A DNA stretch of 64,000 nt, taken from Stenotrophomonas rhizophila (GTDB taxonomy: Bacteria; Pseudomonadota; Gammaproteobacteria; Xanthomonadales; Xanthomonadaceae). The position numbers and the translations under genes were made by a program. Location: assembly GCF_000661955.1 (NCBI RefSeq), contig NZ_CP007597.1:186001-250000 (forward strand). Reading direction: 5' to 3'. Shown here piece by piece: positions 49,812 to 58,941 of the stretch. Position 1 is the stretch's first letter. Each line of letters begins with the position of its first letter. The notes under the pieces were generated by a model. The model worked only from the letters and a program-made list of their open reading frames with translations, did not search any database and had not been told where the DNA came from.

Positions 49812-52694
49812 GGGGGCAGGTGCGGTGTCGGCCAGCAGCGTTGGCAACTGTGCCAACACCGCCTCGCAATGCGCGGGCGACAGCACCGCTGCCAGTGCCG
49901 GGGCCAGCCGGCGTTGCAGGTCGGCCAGCGCCAGGTGCGGCGCGCGGGGCTGTGCCGCATGTGCTGCGCCGATGGCGCTGTGCAGCTGTTCGGCCACCGC
50001 ATGATGCAGCTGCCGCTGCGCGGTGTTTTTCGGCGCACCCAAGGTGCGTACCAGTACCCCACGGCAGGCCAGTTGCACCCGTGTCGCACTGCCGGCTGCG
50101 GGAAAATCCAGCGCACGGCCGCGCAGCACCTGCAATGCCTGCAGCGCCTGCAGGCAATGCAACCGCTCGGCAGGCGGACGCGGTGTGGCCAGCAGTCCCC
50201 GCAGCTGCCGTTGCAGTTGCAGCCGTGCGGCGGCCCCCATCGTGCTGGTTTCCAGCTGATGGCGCAGCAGGCTGTGCAACGCATCCGCCTCATGGCGTGG
50301 GTTGGCTGGCAGCGTGTCCATTGCGCCAAGGTAGTCCCACCCCGCATCACGCACCTCCGGCGCCCGTTCGCGCGCCCAATGGCGAATGCGCACATCTTCG
50401 TCCCCACTCAGATGCGCCTCGCACGCCTCGGCAGCCACCGCATCGCGTAGCAGCGAACAGAAATGCAGGTCATACCGGTAACGCTGCTGCGGTGTATCCG
50501 CTTCGGCTCCACTGCCCTCGCCGGGCAGCGCCAGCATTGCGGCCTGCAACTGCTGGCCGAAGCCGGTCACGCGCTGGTGCAGGCAACGCCGACGCAGGCG
50601 GTGCACGTCGCGCTCCTGCCCGTGCGCATCCACGCCCCATCGCGGCCCCACGTGCGCGCGGCAGGCATGGAAATCCGCGCTACCGGTGGGTGGCAGCAAC
50701 GCCCGCAGGCGGCGGTGCTGGCGCGATAGCCCGGCCTGCACTTGCTGCAACGGCAGCGGGGCCCATCCATCTGCCTCGCCGTGTTGCCAAGGTGCTGGCA
50801 CACCCGGCAGATGCACCAGCCACGCGCAGTGCTTGTGCAGGTGCGGGCGGTTGAGCAGGGTCAGTATCCGCGCCAACCCCGCGCTGTCCACTGCCGTGTC
50901 CAGGTAGGCCAGCGCCATCCGCGCATCCAGGTAGGGCAGGGCGTGCGGGTCGCTGGCAATCAGCAGTTGCGCCTGCTGCTGCGCCGCGCTGGCCCGCCCG
51001 CACCCGGGGCCGACCATCGCGCTGTGCACCGCGCCGTCCCTGGCAAAGGCACGCTGGTACCGGCGCATGGTGTCGGCATCGTGCACCAGCAGCACCGCGC
51101 GCAGGTTCCGTTCGGTGTGCTGCAAGGTATCGCGCAGGTGCTGGGCGATGGTGGACGCCCAGCGGCCGCTGGGCGGCGCGGCGGGCTCAACCAGAAGCGT
51201 GGCCCCGCGCTTGGCTTTCTGCCGCCGCGGTGGGGTGGGCTGCAGCGCATGGTGGTACACCGGCGCCAACAGGCCATCGGCGATGGCATCGGCATTGCTG
51301 CACGCAAACAGCAGCGGCTCGCTCGCTACGCTCGTCACCGCTTCCGGCGGCGGGCCGTTGCCCAGCCACAGCCACCCGGCGCGCGGCAGCCGCTCACGCG
51401 CGCGTTCCACCCACGCCGGCTGGCCGGCCTGCAGGTGGGCGTCCACCAGCAGAATCAGGTCGTCACCGTCATGCCCGGCGTCGCGGCGGCGCAGCCAGGC
51501 CTGCAGCGTGCCCGGCGTGGTCTGCAGGGTGCAGCCGCGCCCGTCGGCCATGAAGGCCGCCAGCCGCCGCCCGGGCGACACCGGCAGTTCGCCCCGCCTG
51601 CCCGCCTGGGGTGCAGCGGCAGGGTGCTGTTGCACCCGCAACACCCGGCAGTGGCGTAACCACGGGTCGCGCTGCACCTGCTGCACCAACCAGTGCCACG
51701 TAAGCGCCATGCCGGCGCCCGCTGCCAGCCGCAGGTGTCCACGCCCCCGGCAGCCCTGCGCGTCGATACGCCGCAACTGCGCCAGCCCGGCCTGCACCGC
51801 GAAGAACTGCGCCGCCCGCGCGATACGTGGCTGGCCGTCCGCACCCGTGTGCATGAAACCCCGCAGCAGCGCCAACACCCGCGCCGGCGCCGCCACGCCG
51901 GCCAGCAACGGCGCGTGCACCGCGCGCAGCCAGCGGCCATTGGCCTCGGCAGCGCCGGTCCGGGGCATGGACACGGTATCGCGCAGCTGCTGCACGGCGT
52001 CCGGGTTCCAGCCCTGCTCGCGCCACCGCACCCAGCCGCCAGCGGGTGCGCCGCTGCCCGCATAGCGCCCGCCGCGCCGGTCCAGCGCCAGCAGCAATGG
52101 CGGGCTGCACGCATTGCCGCGGGTGCGCACCTGCCGGTAGTGCAAGGCAATGGCCGCCGCATCCCGGCCCCAGCGCGCCTGCCCATCGCGCTCCACGCAC
52201 AGCAGCCGCAGCAAGGGCAGCCCGTTGACGTAGCCCATCAGCACATCAATCCGTGGCGCCGCATCCAGCAGCGGCTGGCCCTCGTCACGCGCGCTGGCGA
52301 TGTCCCATTGGTTGTTCAGCGGTTCGGCCCAATCCACCAGCGGCACCGTGGCCCGCACAGTGCGGCCATCTGGCAGCCGCTGCGCTACGCATACCCCGTT
52401 GCGCAGCGCGACCAGCAGGGCGTCGTTGCCTGCCTGTGAGCCGCGCCGCAGCGGGCCTTGGGTTACGGCGGCCAGCACCTGCGCAATGCCGTCCGCATCC
52501 AGCGGCCACCTCTCCCCGTGCGCCTCAAAGCGCAGCTGTTGCAGGTACTGCCGCAAACGACCGTCCAGCAGCATGCTGCCGTTATCGCCGCGCAGGGAAC
52601 AACGCCGGTTCGGCGCCAGGTACTGCCAGCCCAGGCGCTGCAACCAGCCCAAGGTGGAGCGGGTTACCACCCCGCGCACCGGTGCGCGGCTCAT
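49806..52694 (-). CDS. HsdR-like protein with degenerate nuclease and helicase motifs
   Basis: The 962-residue protein resembles type I restriction R subunits in plan. The N-terminus TRSTLGWLQRLGWQYL and the nuclease-core segment PRIDVLMGYVNGLPLLRLLCVERDG match HSDR_N, where the usual ExK is missing. The helicase part shows RGHLRLAAGAGMALTWHW in place of the GSGKT Walker A loop and LILLVDAHLQAG in place of DEAH. Later motifs are only vaguely kept (LDTAVDSAGLARILTLLNRPH). Length is close to active HsdR (~1000). The frame is intact, so this looks like a maintained pseudoenzyme rather than debris. An in-frame ATG at 52808 is an alternative start. Confidence 0.72.
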   Translation of the reverse strand: MSRAPVRGVVTRSTLGWLQRLGWQYLAPNRRCSLRGDNGSMLLDGRLRQYLQQLRFEAHGERWPLDADGIAQVLAAVTQGPLRRGSQAGNDALLVALRNGVCVAQRLPDGRTVRATVPLVDWAEPLNNQWDIASARDEGQPLLDAAPRIDVLMGYVNGLPLLRLLCVERDGQARWGRDAAAIALHYRQVRTRGNACSPPLLLALDRRGGRYAGSGAPAGGWVRWREQGWNPDAVQQLRDTVSMPRTGAAEANGRWLRAVHAPLLAGVAAPARVLALLRGFMHTGADGQPRIARAAQFFAVQAGLAQLRRIDAQGCRGRGHLRLAAGAGMALTWHWLVQQVQRDPWLRHCRVLRVQQHPAAAPQAGRRGELPVSPGRRLAAFMADGRGCTLQTTPGTLQAWLRRRDAGHDGDDLILLVDAHLQAGQPAWVERARERLPRAGWLWLGNGPPPEAVTSVASEPLLFACSNADAIADGLLAPVYHHALQPTPPRRQKAKRGATLLVEPAAPPSGRWASTIAQHLRDTLQHTERNLRAVLLVHDADTMRRYQRAFARDGAVHSAMVGPGCGRASAAQQQAQLLIASDPHALPYLDARMALAYLDTAVDSAGLARILTLLNRPHLHKHCAWLVHLPGVPAPWQHGEADGWAPLPLQQVQAGLSRQHRRLRALLPPTGSADFHACRAHVGPRWGVDAHGQERDVHRLRRRCLHQRVTGFGQQLQAAMLALPGEGSGAEADTPQQRYRYDLHFCSLLRDAVAAEACEAHLSGDEDVRIRHWARERAPEVRDAGWDYLGAMDTLPANPRHEADALHSLLRHQLETSTMGAAARLQLQRQLRGLLATPRPPAERLHCLQALQALQVLRGRALDFPAAGSATRVQLACRGVLVRTLGAPKNTAQRQLHHAVAEQLHSAIGAAHAAQPRAPHLALADLQRRLAPALAAVLSPAHCEAVLAQLPTLLADTAPAPT

Positions 52695-52907
52695 GACAGC
52701 GCGCCTTGCAGCGGAAAACGGCACAGCGGCGGCATGGCGAAGCAGAAGGTTCGATAGCGCATGCCCGCAGTCTGGCGCAGCCGCTACGCGCCACGCCGTG
52801 TGCACCATTCCGTTTCCTGCACATCACCTGCACCGCGCGGTGAACAGTTTCAATGCCCCGAAGCATGCACATAGCGTGCGCCGATCAATCCGGCATGCGC
52901 CGCAATG

Positions 52908-54431
52908 TCAGCCCGCTTTCGCTGGCCGCTCTTCCAGCGCTGCCAGATCGCCGTCCAGTGCCTGCTCCAACGCGCCCAAGCGCGAACGCAGCCGCGCACG
53001 CTGCCCACGCAGCGCCTCCAGCGTGGGCATCTGGGTGTGCTCGCCCGGCTGCACATAGCGCGCAATGCTCAGGTTGCTGCCCTGCAAGGCCAGCATCTGC
53101 GGCGTCGCCAGACAGGCCACACCGGCCACATCCTCGCGACGGCGGCACAGCGCCAGCACCTGCTCTGCAGCGTCCTGGTCCAGGCGAGGGCCACGTTTGG
53201 TGGCCGGCTGCAGCTGGCGCGCGTCCACAAACAGCACGTTCTCGTCGTCGCGCATCGCGCGCAGCACCAGCAGGGCGGTCGCCACCGGGCTGCCCGCAAA
53301 CAGCCGATCGGGCAGGCCGACCACGGCCTCAATCAGGTTGGCGTCCAGCAGGCTGCGGCGAATCAACGCTTCCTCGCCATCGCGGAACAGCACCCCGTGC
53401 GGCACCACCATCGCAATGCGCCCGGTGTGCCGGTCCATCGTTCTCACCATGTGCTGCAACAGCGCCAGATGGCCCCACTGGCGTGGCGGCATGCCATGCA
53501 CAAAACGCTGGTGCGTATCGCGGATGCCGCGCTCGGGCGACCACGCCAGCGCAAACGGCGGGCGCGTGAGCTGCACGTGGAACCGCCGCAGCTCCCCGGT
53601 GGCATCCACCAGGGCGTCGTGCAGCAGCGGCATGCCCGCATGCACCGCGTGGTTGTCTTCGCCATGCAACAACAGGCGCAGGCGCGCACACGCCCAGGCG
53701 GCGTCGCTCTCTTCCTGGCCCAGCAACTGGTGCCGGCGTGCGCCGTGGGTGGTGCGCGCCCAGCGGCTGGCCGCCAGCAGCAGGCTGCCGTGGTGGCAGG
53801 CCACATCGCAGATGGTTTCGTCTTCGCGCGGGTCCATCAGCCCGGCCATCAGCCAGCCCAGCGGGTCGGGCACGTGGGCCACGGGCGCGGGGCTGCGGCG
53901 GGGCTGGCTGCGCTCCAGCAGGCGGTCCACCGCTTGCCCGATGTCGGCCCGGTAGGTGCCGCGCAGGGGGCGGAAGTCCAGCGCCGGCACTGTCATGCGG
54001 CCCAGCACGCGGGAGAGCGCCACATCGCGGTGCTCGGCATCGCGCGGCCAGCCATCGTGCAGGCGCAGCACATCGAACACCTCGGCAAGCGTGGCGCGGT
54101 TGGCCTGGGTGAGCTGCTGCAGCGCGGTGGTGATGCGGCGGTCATTGCCGGGGGCGAAACGCTGGCGGAACAGCAGCTCAAAGCGCGCCTCGGGCGGGAC
54201 TACCAGCAGCTGCGCCCCGGGCGCGGTGGGCGGCCAGTGCAGCGGCGCGCCGTAGGTTTGGTCCGGGTCCTGCGCGGCGGCGTCGGTGTCGCTGGCAATC
54301 TTGAGCAGCAACAGCGCCAACAGCAGGTAAGTGGCCGCGTTGGCATCGGCGGCGTCGTTGAGGGGTTCGCGCGCGGTGCTCAGCGCGGCGTGCGTGGCGT
54401 GTGCACCGGGCAGGCCCGCCATCATCTTCAT
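52908..54431 (-). CDS. HsdM-like protein with altered methyltransferase motifs
   Basis: The 507-residue protein follows the HsdM plan: helical N-terminal domain (ATYLLLALLLLKIASD) and an N6-methyltransferase core at ~205-400. Where HsdM has a glycine-rich SAM motif (DPACGSGG) this has CDVACHHGSLLLAASRW. Where it has NPPF this has LTRPPFALAW, so the catalytic Asn is replaced. Downstream structure is kept (RIAMVVPHGVLFRDGEEALIRRSLLDANLIEAVVGLPDRLFAGSPVATALLVLR). The C-terminus is a coiled coil. The ATG overlaps the HsdS-like stop (ATGA). DNA binding without methylation is my inference. Confidence 0.8.
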   Translation of the reverse strand: MKMMAGLPGAHATHAALSTAREPLNDAADANAATYLLLALLLLKIASDTDAAAQDPDQTYGAPLHWPPTAPGAQLLVVPPEARFELLFRQRFAPGNDRRITTALQQLTQANRATLAEVFDVLRLHDGWPRDAEHRDVALSRVLGRMTVPALDFRPLRGTYRADIGQAVDRLLERSQPRRSPAPVAHVPDPLGWLMAGLMDPREDETICDVACHHGSLLLAASRWARTTHGARRHQLLGQEESDAAWACARLRLLLHGEDNHAVHAGMPLLHDALVDATGELRRFHVQLTRPPFALAWSPERGIRDTHQRFVHGMPPRQWGHLALLQHMVRTMDRHTGRIAMVVPHGVLFRDGEEALIRRSLLDANLIEAVVGLPDRLFAGSPVATALLVLRAMRDDENVLFVDARQLQPATKRGPRLDQDAAEQVLALCRRREDVAGVACLATPQMLALQGSNLSIARYVQPGEHTQMPTLEALRGQRARLRSRLGALEQALDGDLAALEERPAKAG

Positions 54432-55024
54432 ACGCCACTCCCTTGCAACACCTGCTCGGCCACCACGGCAATCTCCTGTTGGCGAATGTGGATCAGCGCT
54501 TCCAGGCAGCGCTGTTCGGCCTGCGCTGCGCTGGCAATGCCCACAATGCGCCGCTGCTGCGCCACCGGCGGCACATGCACCGGCAACTGCGCCACCGCTG
54601 TTTTGCGCAGGCTCTGCTGGCGTGACCCGGCCGCCTGCTGGCGCAGGTAGGCTTGCGCCGCGCGCTGGTTCAACTGCCAGGCCAGGAAGGCCGGCAGCAA
54701 ATCGGGCGTGCACACCCGCAGCACATACAGGTGCGGGCTGCACACCGTGGATTCTGGCGGGTTGTGCAGCAGCATCGCCAGCGGGTGATTGCCGCGCCCG
54801 GCGATCAGAACATCCTGATCCTGCACCCAGTCGGGCGGCTTGCGCGCACGCAGCGCGGTGCGCAGCAGGTGGTCGCGTTCCTGCAGCCCATCCTGGGCAA
54901 GATTCTTGAGTTGAATGACCTGCACCGGGCCCTCCGGCACGGCGGCAATGGCACCGCGAAAGGGGTGGCCCTGGCGGATGCTGGCCACGTCGCCAAGCAG
55001 GGCAATGCGCGTGAGAGTGTTCAT
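54428..55024 (-). CDS. HsdS-like specificity protein with a single target-recognition domain
   Basis: The 198-residue protein has one target-recognition domain (LGDVASIRQGHPFRG, VQVIQLKNLAQDG, DWVQDQDVLIAGRGN, AFLAWQLNQRAAQAYLRQQAAGSRQQSL). It ends in the helical spacer (PPVAQQRRIVGIASAAQAEQRCLEALIHIRQQEIAVVAEQ). Full HsdS subunits are ~400 residues with two such halves, so this half-size form would need to dimerise. Unlike its M and R partners it shows no obvious loss of key features. It overlaps both its upstream and downstream neighbours by 4 bases. Confidence 0.83.
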   Translation of the reverse strand: MNTLTRIALLGDVASIRQGHPFRGAIAAVPEGPVQVIQLKNLAQDGLQERDHLLRTALRARKPPDWVQDQDVLIAGRGNHPLAMLLHNPPESTVCSPHLYVLRVCTPDLLPAFLAWQLNQRAAQAYLRQQAAGSRQQSLRKTAVAQLPVHVPPVAQQRRIVGIASAAQAEQRCLEALIHIRQQEIAVVAEQVLQGSGV

Positions 55025-55392
55025 GCGTGCACCATGCGTTCGGGTATGCAGAGGGTCAACCGAACAGGCGGGCAGCATTCGCGATGATGCGAAGTGGAGT
55101 GCGGTGGATGTGCGGAAGTGGGATGAAGCTCGCAGGGGGTCGCAGCTGGTGCGAACGATCGGGTGAACTGGAGTTGGGGGTTTGGAGAGGTGGGGGTGAT
55201 GGTGGGGCGGCGTGTGCGCGAATTGGTGATAGCCGGGACGGTACCGCGCACCGATGCGCTCTTGATGCGAGCTGGCCACTGACCGGGTGCCACCCACGAG
55301 ACGGTGGCCGGGATCACGGTGTTGTCGCAGGTACAGGCGCACACCACTCGGGTAGCTGACAGGACAGCTAAGTCGAAGCTCTTGATAGACAT
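55021..55392 (-). CDS. Short leader ORF of the S-M-R-like operon, uncertain
   Basis: A 123-codon frame starts at 55392 after a near-perfect ribosome site (AAAGGAG 7 bases upstream). Its TGA overlaps the HsdS-like ATG (ATGA). The first ~60 residues (MSIKSFDLAVLSATRVVCACTCDN and onward) could be a small protein. The second half is Pro/Thr/His-rich and looks non-coding. It may be a decayed gene or a translated leader that couples initiation of the HsdS-like gene. No family recognised. Confidence 0.4.
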   Translation of the reverse strand: MSIKSFDLAVLSATRVVCACTCDNTVIPATVSWVAPGQWPARIKSASVRGTVPAITNSRTRRPTITPTSPNPQLQFTRSFAPAATPCELHPTSAHPPHSTSHHRECCPPVRLTLCIPERMVHA

Positions 55393-55656
55393 GAGGGTTC
55401 TCCTTTGCGGAGCAACCGTACTGCGCAGGTTCGGTTATTCAAAATCCCGATATTTCGCGCTGCTGCCAAGGAGAAAAAGGCGTCCACCGCCACTGATTGG
55501 CAGATCTGAAGTCCGCCGTGGCTGCTGGAGAGGCAGTAACGCGACCGAAGTAGACTTCACGTTTCGACCAATGGACTGGTCCGTTTTTCACAGCGCCCGT
55601 TGCGGGAAGCTCGCCAAGCCGCCAATATGCGGAAACTGCCAAGGAAAAGGGGGGCT

Positions 55657-56463
55657 ATGTTGAAGATTCCGAAGAAGGTGATGGATCGCTGGCCGGCTAC
55701 TGTTAAATCACTGGTTGCTGTTGCGATTTCCCACAAGACCAGGGATGTGTCCGAGGCCGACACGGTGACTCTGGTCAAGGATATGCTCGCCGAGGTGTTC
55801 GGCTATGACAAATACAATGAACTGACTAGCGAGCAGCAGATTCGTGGCACGTTCTGCGACCTTGCGGTGAAGATCGACGGAAAGATTCGCGTGCTGATCG
55901 AGGTGAAGGCTGCTGCGATAGCCCTCAACGAGACGCATCTTCGGCAGGCCATCAACTATGGCGCTCACGAGGGTATTGAGTGGATCGTACTCACGAATGC
56001 GTTGGAGTGGCGTCTGTACCGAATCAAGTTCGGACAGCCAATCGAGTATGAGCTTGTCTCTTCATTCTGCATTGCAGACATCAATCTGAAAAATGAAGAG
56101 GACCAGCGACGTCTTTTCCTTCTCTGTAGAGAAGGCATTACCTCCGATGCCATGGGTCTCTACCATCAGCACATCTCCGTACTCAATAAGTTCACTGTGG
56201 CACAGGTCATTCTGGGTGAGCCGGTTGTATCGGTGATACGTCGTGAGCTGCGTCGCTTGTTCCCTGAGCTGAAGATCGAGTCAGAGGCCATCGTTGAGCT
56301 GCTCAACAACGAGATACTCAAGCGGGAGGTGCTTGATGGGGAGAAGGTCAAGGATGCCCAGCAGCGCATACGAAAGGCTCTCTCCAAGAGCGCGAAGAGC
56401 CTAGCTAAGAAGGCTGTAGATAGCATCCAAGCGCAAACTATGGATGAGACATCAGTCACTTGA
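55657..56463 (+). CDS. HSDR_N-like (type I restriction R N-terminal domain) stand-alone protein
   Basis: The 268-residue cytoplasmic protein has a PD-(D/E)xK nuclease-fold core. VKDMLAEVFGYDKYNELTSEQQIRGTFCDLAVKIDGKIRVLIEVKAAA provides the Asp (FCDLAV) and the ExK (IEVK), followed by HLRQAINYGAHEGIEWIVLTNALEWRLYRI. This is the HSDR_N module without a helicase. The C-terminal ~100 residues are helical and Lys-rich. ATG 55657 has AAGGGGGG upstream. Base composition is noticeably poorer in GC than the neighbours, suggesting transfer. Function unknown; a stand-alone nuclease or defence factor is plausible. Confidence 0.83.
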   Translation: MLKIPKKVMDRWPATVKSLVAVAISHKTRDVSEADTVTLVKDMLAEVFGYDKYNELTSEQQIRGTFCDLAVKIDGKIRVLIEVKAAAIALNETHLRQAINYGAHEGIEWIVLTNALEWRLYRIKFGQPIEYELVSSFCIADINLKNEEDQRRLFLLCREGITSDAMGLYHQHISVLNKFTVAQVILGEPVVSVIRRELRRLFPELKIESEAIVELLNNEILKREVLDGEKVKDAQQRIRKALSKSAKSLAKKAVDSIQAQTMDETSVT

Positions 56464-56700
56464 CGACGTGCAAAACGTAGATGGCTCCTCCTATCATAGA
56501 GCAGTTCAACTGCGACGATCCGCTTACGTTTGACGTTGCCGAGCGCCTTCCACAGGCGTTTAGGCAATTCCGGAGAAGCGCAAAAGCACCACCGTGATGC
56601 GTCCTTGTAATTCGAGTGTCCTTGATTGCGTTGCAATCCTCCTTCTCTGGGTCGAATTAAAATCTTGAATCCCATAAAAAATAACTTACTGAATCAGGTC

Positions 56701-57474
56701 ATGATCAAAGAGGCGACACATATAGCACTGAAGGAGGCGAAAGAAAGCAGGGCTGCGCTATCAAAATCCAAGCCTGTTCTGGTTGGTCGAATTGAGTCAG
56801 CACCAGCGTCGGCATACCTTCATAATTTCGCAGCCTGCATTCTGAACCGTCATATTGACATCTATGACGACGCCGTCTTTCTGTTAGAAAATAAGAGATA
56901 TCAAGCGGCGTGTATGGTTAGCCGGTCAATGATAGAGACTTATGCTTTCGCTCAACATTTCTACGGCAAGCTGCGCAAACTACTTTCCGCCGAAAGTTCT
57001 GCATCCATAAAATCGGACGTATTTGATTTGATTTTGAAATTTACAAATAGCTCCAAGTACAAGGTTGGCGAGCAGGTTAAGTTGAATAAGGGTGTGTTTT
57101 CCCTAGACGACTACTCGTTCACGCCACAAGCGATTGAGCGGATGTCCATGGGCTTGTCCGGAAGTGAGCACGTAATGAACGCACTTCGTGAGCTATATAA
57201 CGCAGAAAAGGTGCAGCTTTCATCCGTCGAGAGCCAAATTGAACAAACGTATGACGTGCTCAGTGAATGGGTACACCCGTCCCAAACAAGTTTATTTCAC
57301 CACTACGTTGAGGAGACCCATGAAATCCCAACCTCCTATGGCAATGTAAATTTTTTTGATAATGCCATTTTTCAGTGTGCGGCTGCTATACATTTCATTA
57401 CGGGGGCTGGAAACCATTACGAATGGGCAATGGAGCTTGCCGACGAGATGGATCGCCGTATCGGTGATAGTTGA
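56701..57474 (+). CDS. Hypothetical protein of low GC, helical (DUF5677-like?)
   Basis: The 257-residue product is rich in helices (EATHIALKEAKESRAALSKS; YDDAVFLLENKRYQAACMVSRSMIETYAFAQHFY). A buried Arg/Glu pair in SRSMIETYAF and a YDVLSEWVHPS motif are reminiscent of DUF5677-type or HEPN-like proteins, but I am not certain. No membrane segment is present. GC content (~47%) is far below the genome average, so recent acquisition is likely. The gap 56464-56700 before it holds no gene. Start ATG 56701 chosen; its ribosome site is weak. Confidence 0.65.
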   Translation: MIKEATHIALKEAKESRAALSKSKPVLVGRIESAPASAYLHNFAACILNRHIDIYDDAVFLLENKRYQAACMVSRSMIETYAFAQHFYGKLRKLLSAESSASIKSDVFDLILKFTNSSKYKVGEQVKLNKGVFSLDDYSFTPQAIERMSMGLSGSEHVMNALRELYNAEKVQLSSVESQIEQTYDVLSEWVHPSQTSLFHHYVEETHEIPTSYGNVNFFDNAIFQCAAAIHFITGAGNHYEWAMELADEMDRRIGDS

Positions 57475-57568
57475 GGGTGCCTAGCAGGGAAACCTCGGCG
57501 CCTCTTGGGCAAGACTGCGGGTCCAGGTCAATCCCGGTCAATATTGGCCAGAGATGTAAAGGGTCGCT

Positions 57569-57865
57569 TTAGCGCCGAACTCGTTTAGAAACCCGAAGCC
57601 TGTCTAGTATGTCGTCTGAGAAATAGTATTCAACGCACGATTTGAAGTAGTGCGCGTTCTCAATCGAAGAGAATTCGAGTATGAGCGGGTTGCTGACGGA
57701 GAACTTTGCGTTTGTTAGTCCGCCGATTGAGCCCCATCCTTCAATGGCGCACATCAGACCACGCAACATGCTGGCAATCTCATCCGCGTCGCTAGCCTTC
57801 ACTGTATTCATATATACACTAACTCTCGGCGTATAGTTCGGATCCAGAAGCTCCTGAATTTTCAT
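57569..57865 (-). CDS. Hypothetical protein, 98 residues
   Basis: The product (MKIQELLDPNYTPRVSVYMNT start, YYFSDDILDRLRVSKRVRR end) is a small mixed alpha/beta protein without signal peptide or membrane segment. It shares the low GC of the gene to its left, with which it is convergent. I recognise no family. Possible partner or immunity-type gene of the low-GC patch, without direct evidence. Confidence 0.6.
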   Translation of the reverse strand: MKIQELLDPNYTPRVSVYMNTVKASDADEIASMLRGLMCAIEGWGSIGGLTNAKFSVSNPLILEFSSIENAHYFKSCVEYYFSDDILDRLRVSKRVRR

Positions 57866-58377
57866 TCATCTCTCTTAAATAAGCGGCATGGCTTGACGAA
57901 GCCGGTACCGAGGCCAGGTTTAGGGTTCAGTGTCGATGCTAATCGCAGACGTCCTTTGAGTGGTAGGGCATCCATCTGGTGAACGGGATCCTGCGGTTTT
58001 CGGGGGCATACGCGCTGATCCCCTTTCTTGCCTTATCGGAGCCTCTCCAAATCACACCTAGCGGCTGTCATGCGTCACCTGCAGCGGAGCTGACGAAAGC
58101 CTCGCACTGGCGCTACTGACGCGTAATTGCGCTGCCGGAGCCCGAAAAATCAGGGTTGCGGGTTGGTTTCAGGAAGCGGAGATTTCCCTTTTGGACAGAC
58201 CGCTAGATGGCCAATCTCGGAAGACAGGCAACTCGCTATACAAACGTGAAGCAAATGCTATCGGTGTGCAACTGACTCTCACTTGGAGGTATTGAGAGAA
58301 AGGTCCGCTTCTGTCCGAAAGCGTGGGAGCATGCAACAGCGCGCAGCGGAGTCATGTCCCACGGCTTTGACAAACAA
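57866..58377. other. Gene-free stretch at the right edge of the low-GC patch
   Basis: No open frame with convincing start, ribosome site and codon use is visible. The base composition drifts from low to average GC. No REP palindrome, tRNA fragment or integrase remnant could be recognised. It may be the eroded end of an acquired segment. Confidence 0.5.
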
Positions 58378-58827
58378 TTAACCCTCGCTAACCCGCCCAG
58401 CATCCCCACGCCGCACCAACCGCTCCCGCACCTTGTCATACACCAGGTTGTACACATACGTGTAAGGCAGGAAGAAAGCGATCAGCCCCATCTCCAACAG
58501 GAACGCATCCCAGTAGGAGATGGACAGCCACCACGCGGCCAGCAGCACCACCACCAGCACCAGCCCGCCTTCAAAGCCCACGGCATGCCCAATGCGCACC
58601 GGCACGGAGCGCTTGAACCCGAACTTCTTTTCCACGCGCTCGAACATCGCGTTGTAGAGCATGTTCCACAGCATGGCGCAGGTGGCCAGGGCGATGGTGA
58701 GCACGCCGGTGTCGAACAGCGACTTGCCCAGCACGTACGACATCACCGGTGCGCACAGGCACAGGGCAATGCCTTCAAACAGCACGGCGTGGACAACACG
58801 GTCCCAGAGGGTCTTTTCAGCTTTCAT
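58378..58827 (-). CDS. PACE-family efflux transporter (paired bacterial transmembrane domains)
   Basis: The 149-residue inner-membrane protein has four helices in two similar pairs. It shows the family motifs WDRVVHAVLFEGIAL at the N-terminus, LWNMLYNAMFERVEKKFG after the second helix, RIGHAVGFEGGLVLVV and YTYVYNLVYDKVRERLV near the end. PACE proteins such as AceI export chlorhexidine, acriflavine and polyamine-like cations. The start at 58827 gives the family's N-terminus. The divergent LysR gene with shared palindromes is the likely regulator, as for AceR/AceI. Confidence 0.92.
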   Translation of the reverse strand: MKAEKTLWDRVVHAVLFEGIALCLCAPVMSYVLGKSLFDTGVLTIALATCAMLWNMLYNAMFERVEKKFGFKRSVPVRIGHAVGFEGGLVLVVVLLAAWWLSISYWDAFLLEMGLIAFFLPYTYVYNLVYDKVRERLVRRGDAGRVSEG

Positions 58828-58941
58828 GGTGCAGCACCTGATGGTCGCCGCCGGCAGGGCCGGCAGCGCGGGGAGCGGATCGAAGGAGGGGGAGGGGGCG
58901 GCGATCAACGCTCGTAGCGCGCCCGGGGACCATGGTATAAG

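Noticed and set aside
49806..55024. Ordinary active type I restriction-modification system
   Set aside because: The methyltransferase NPPF and SAM motifs and the R-protein nuclease and helicase motifs are replaced, so activity cannot be assumed from the gene order.
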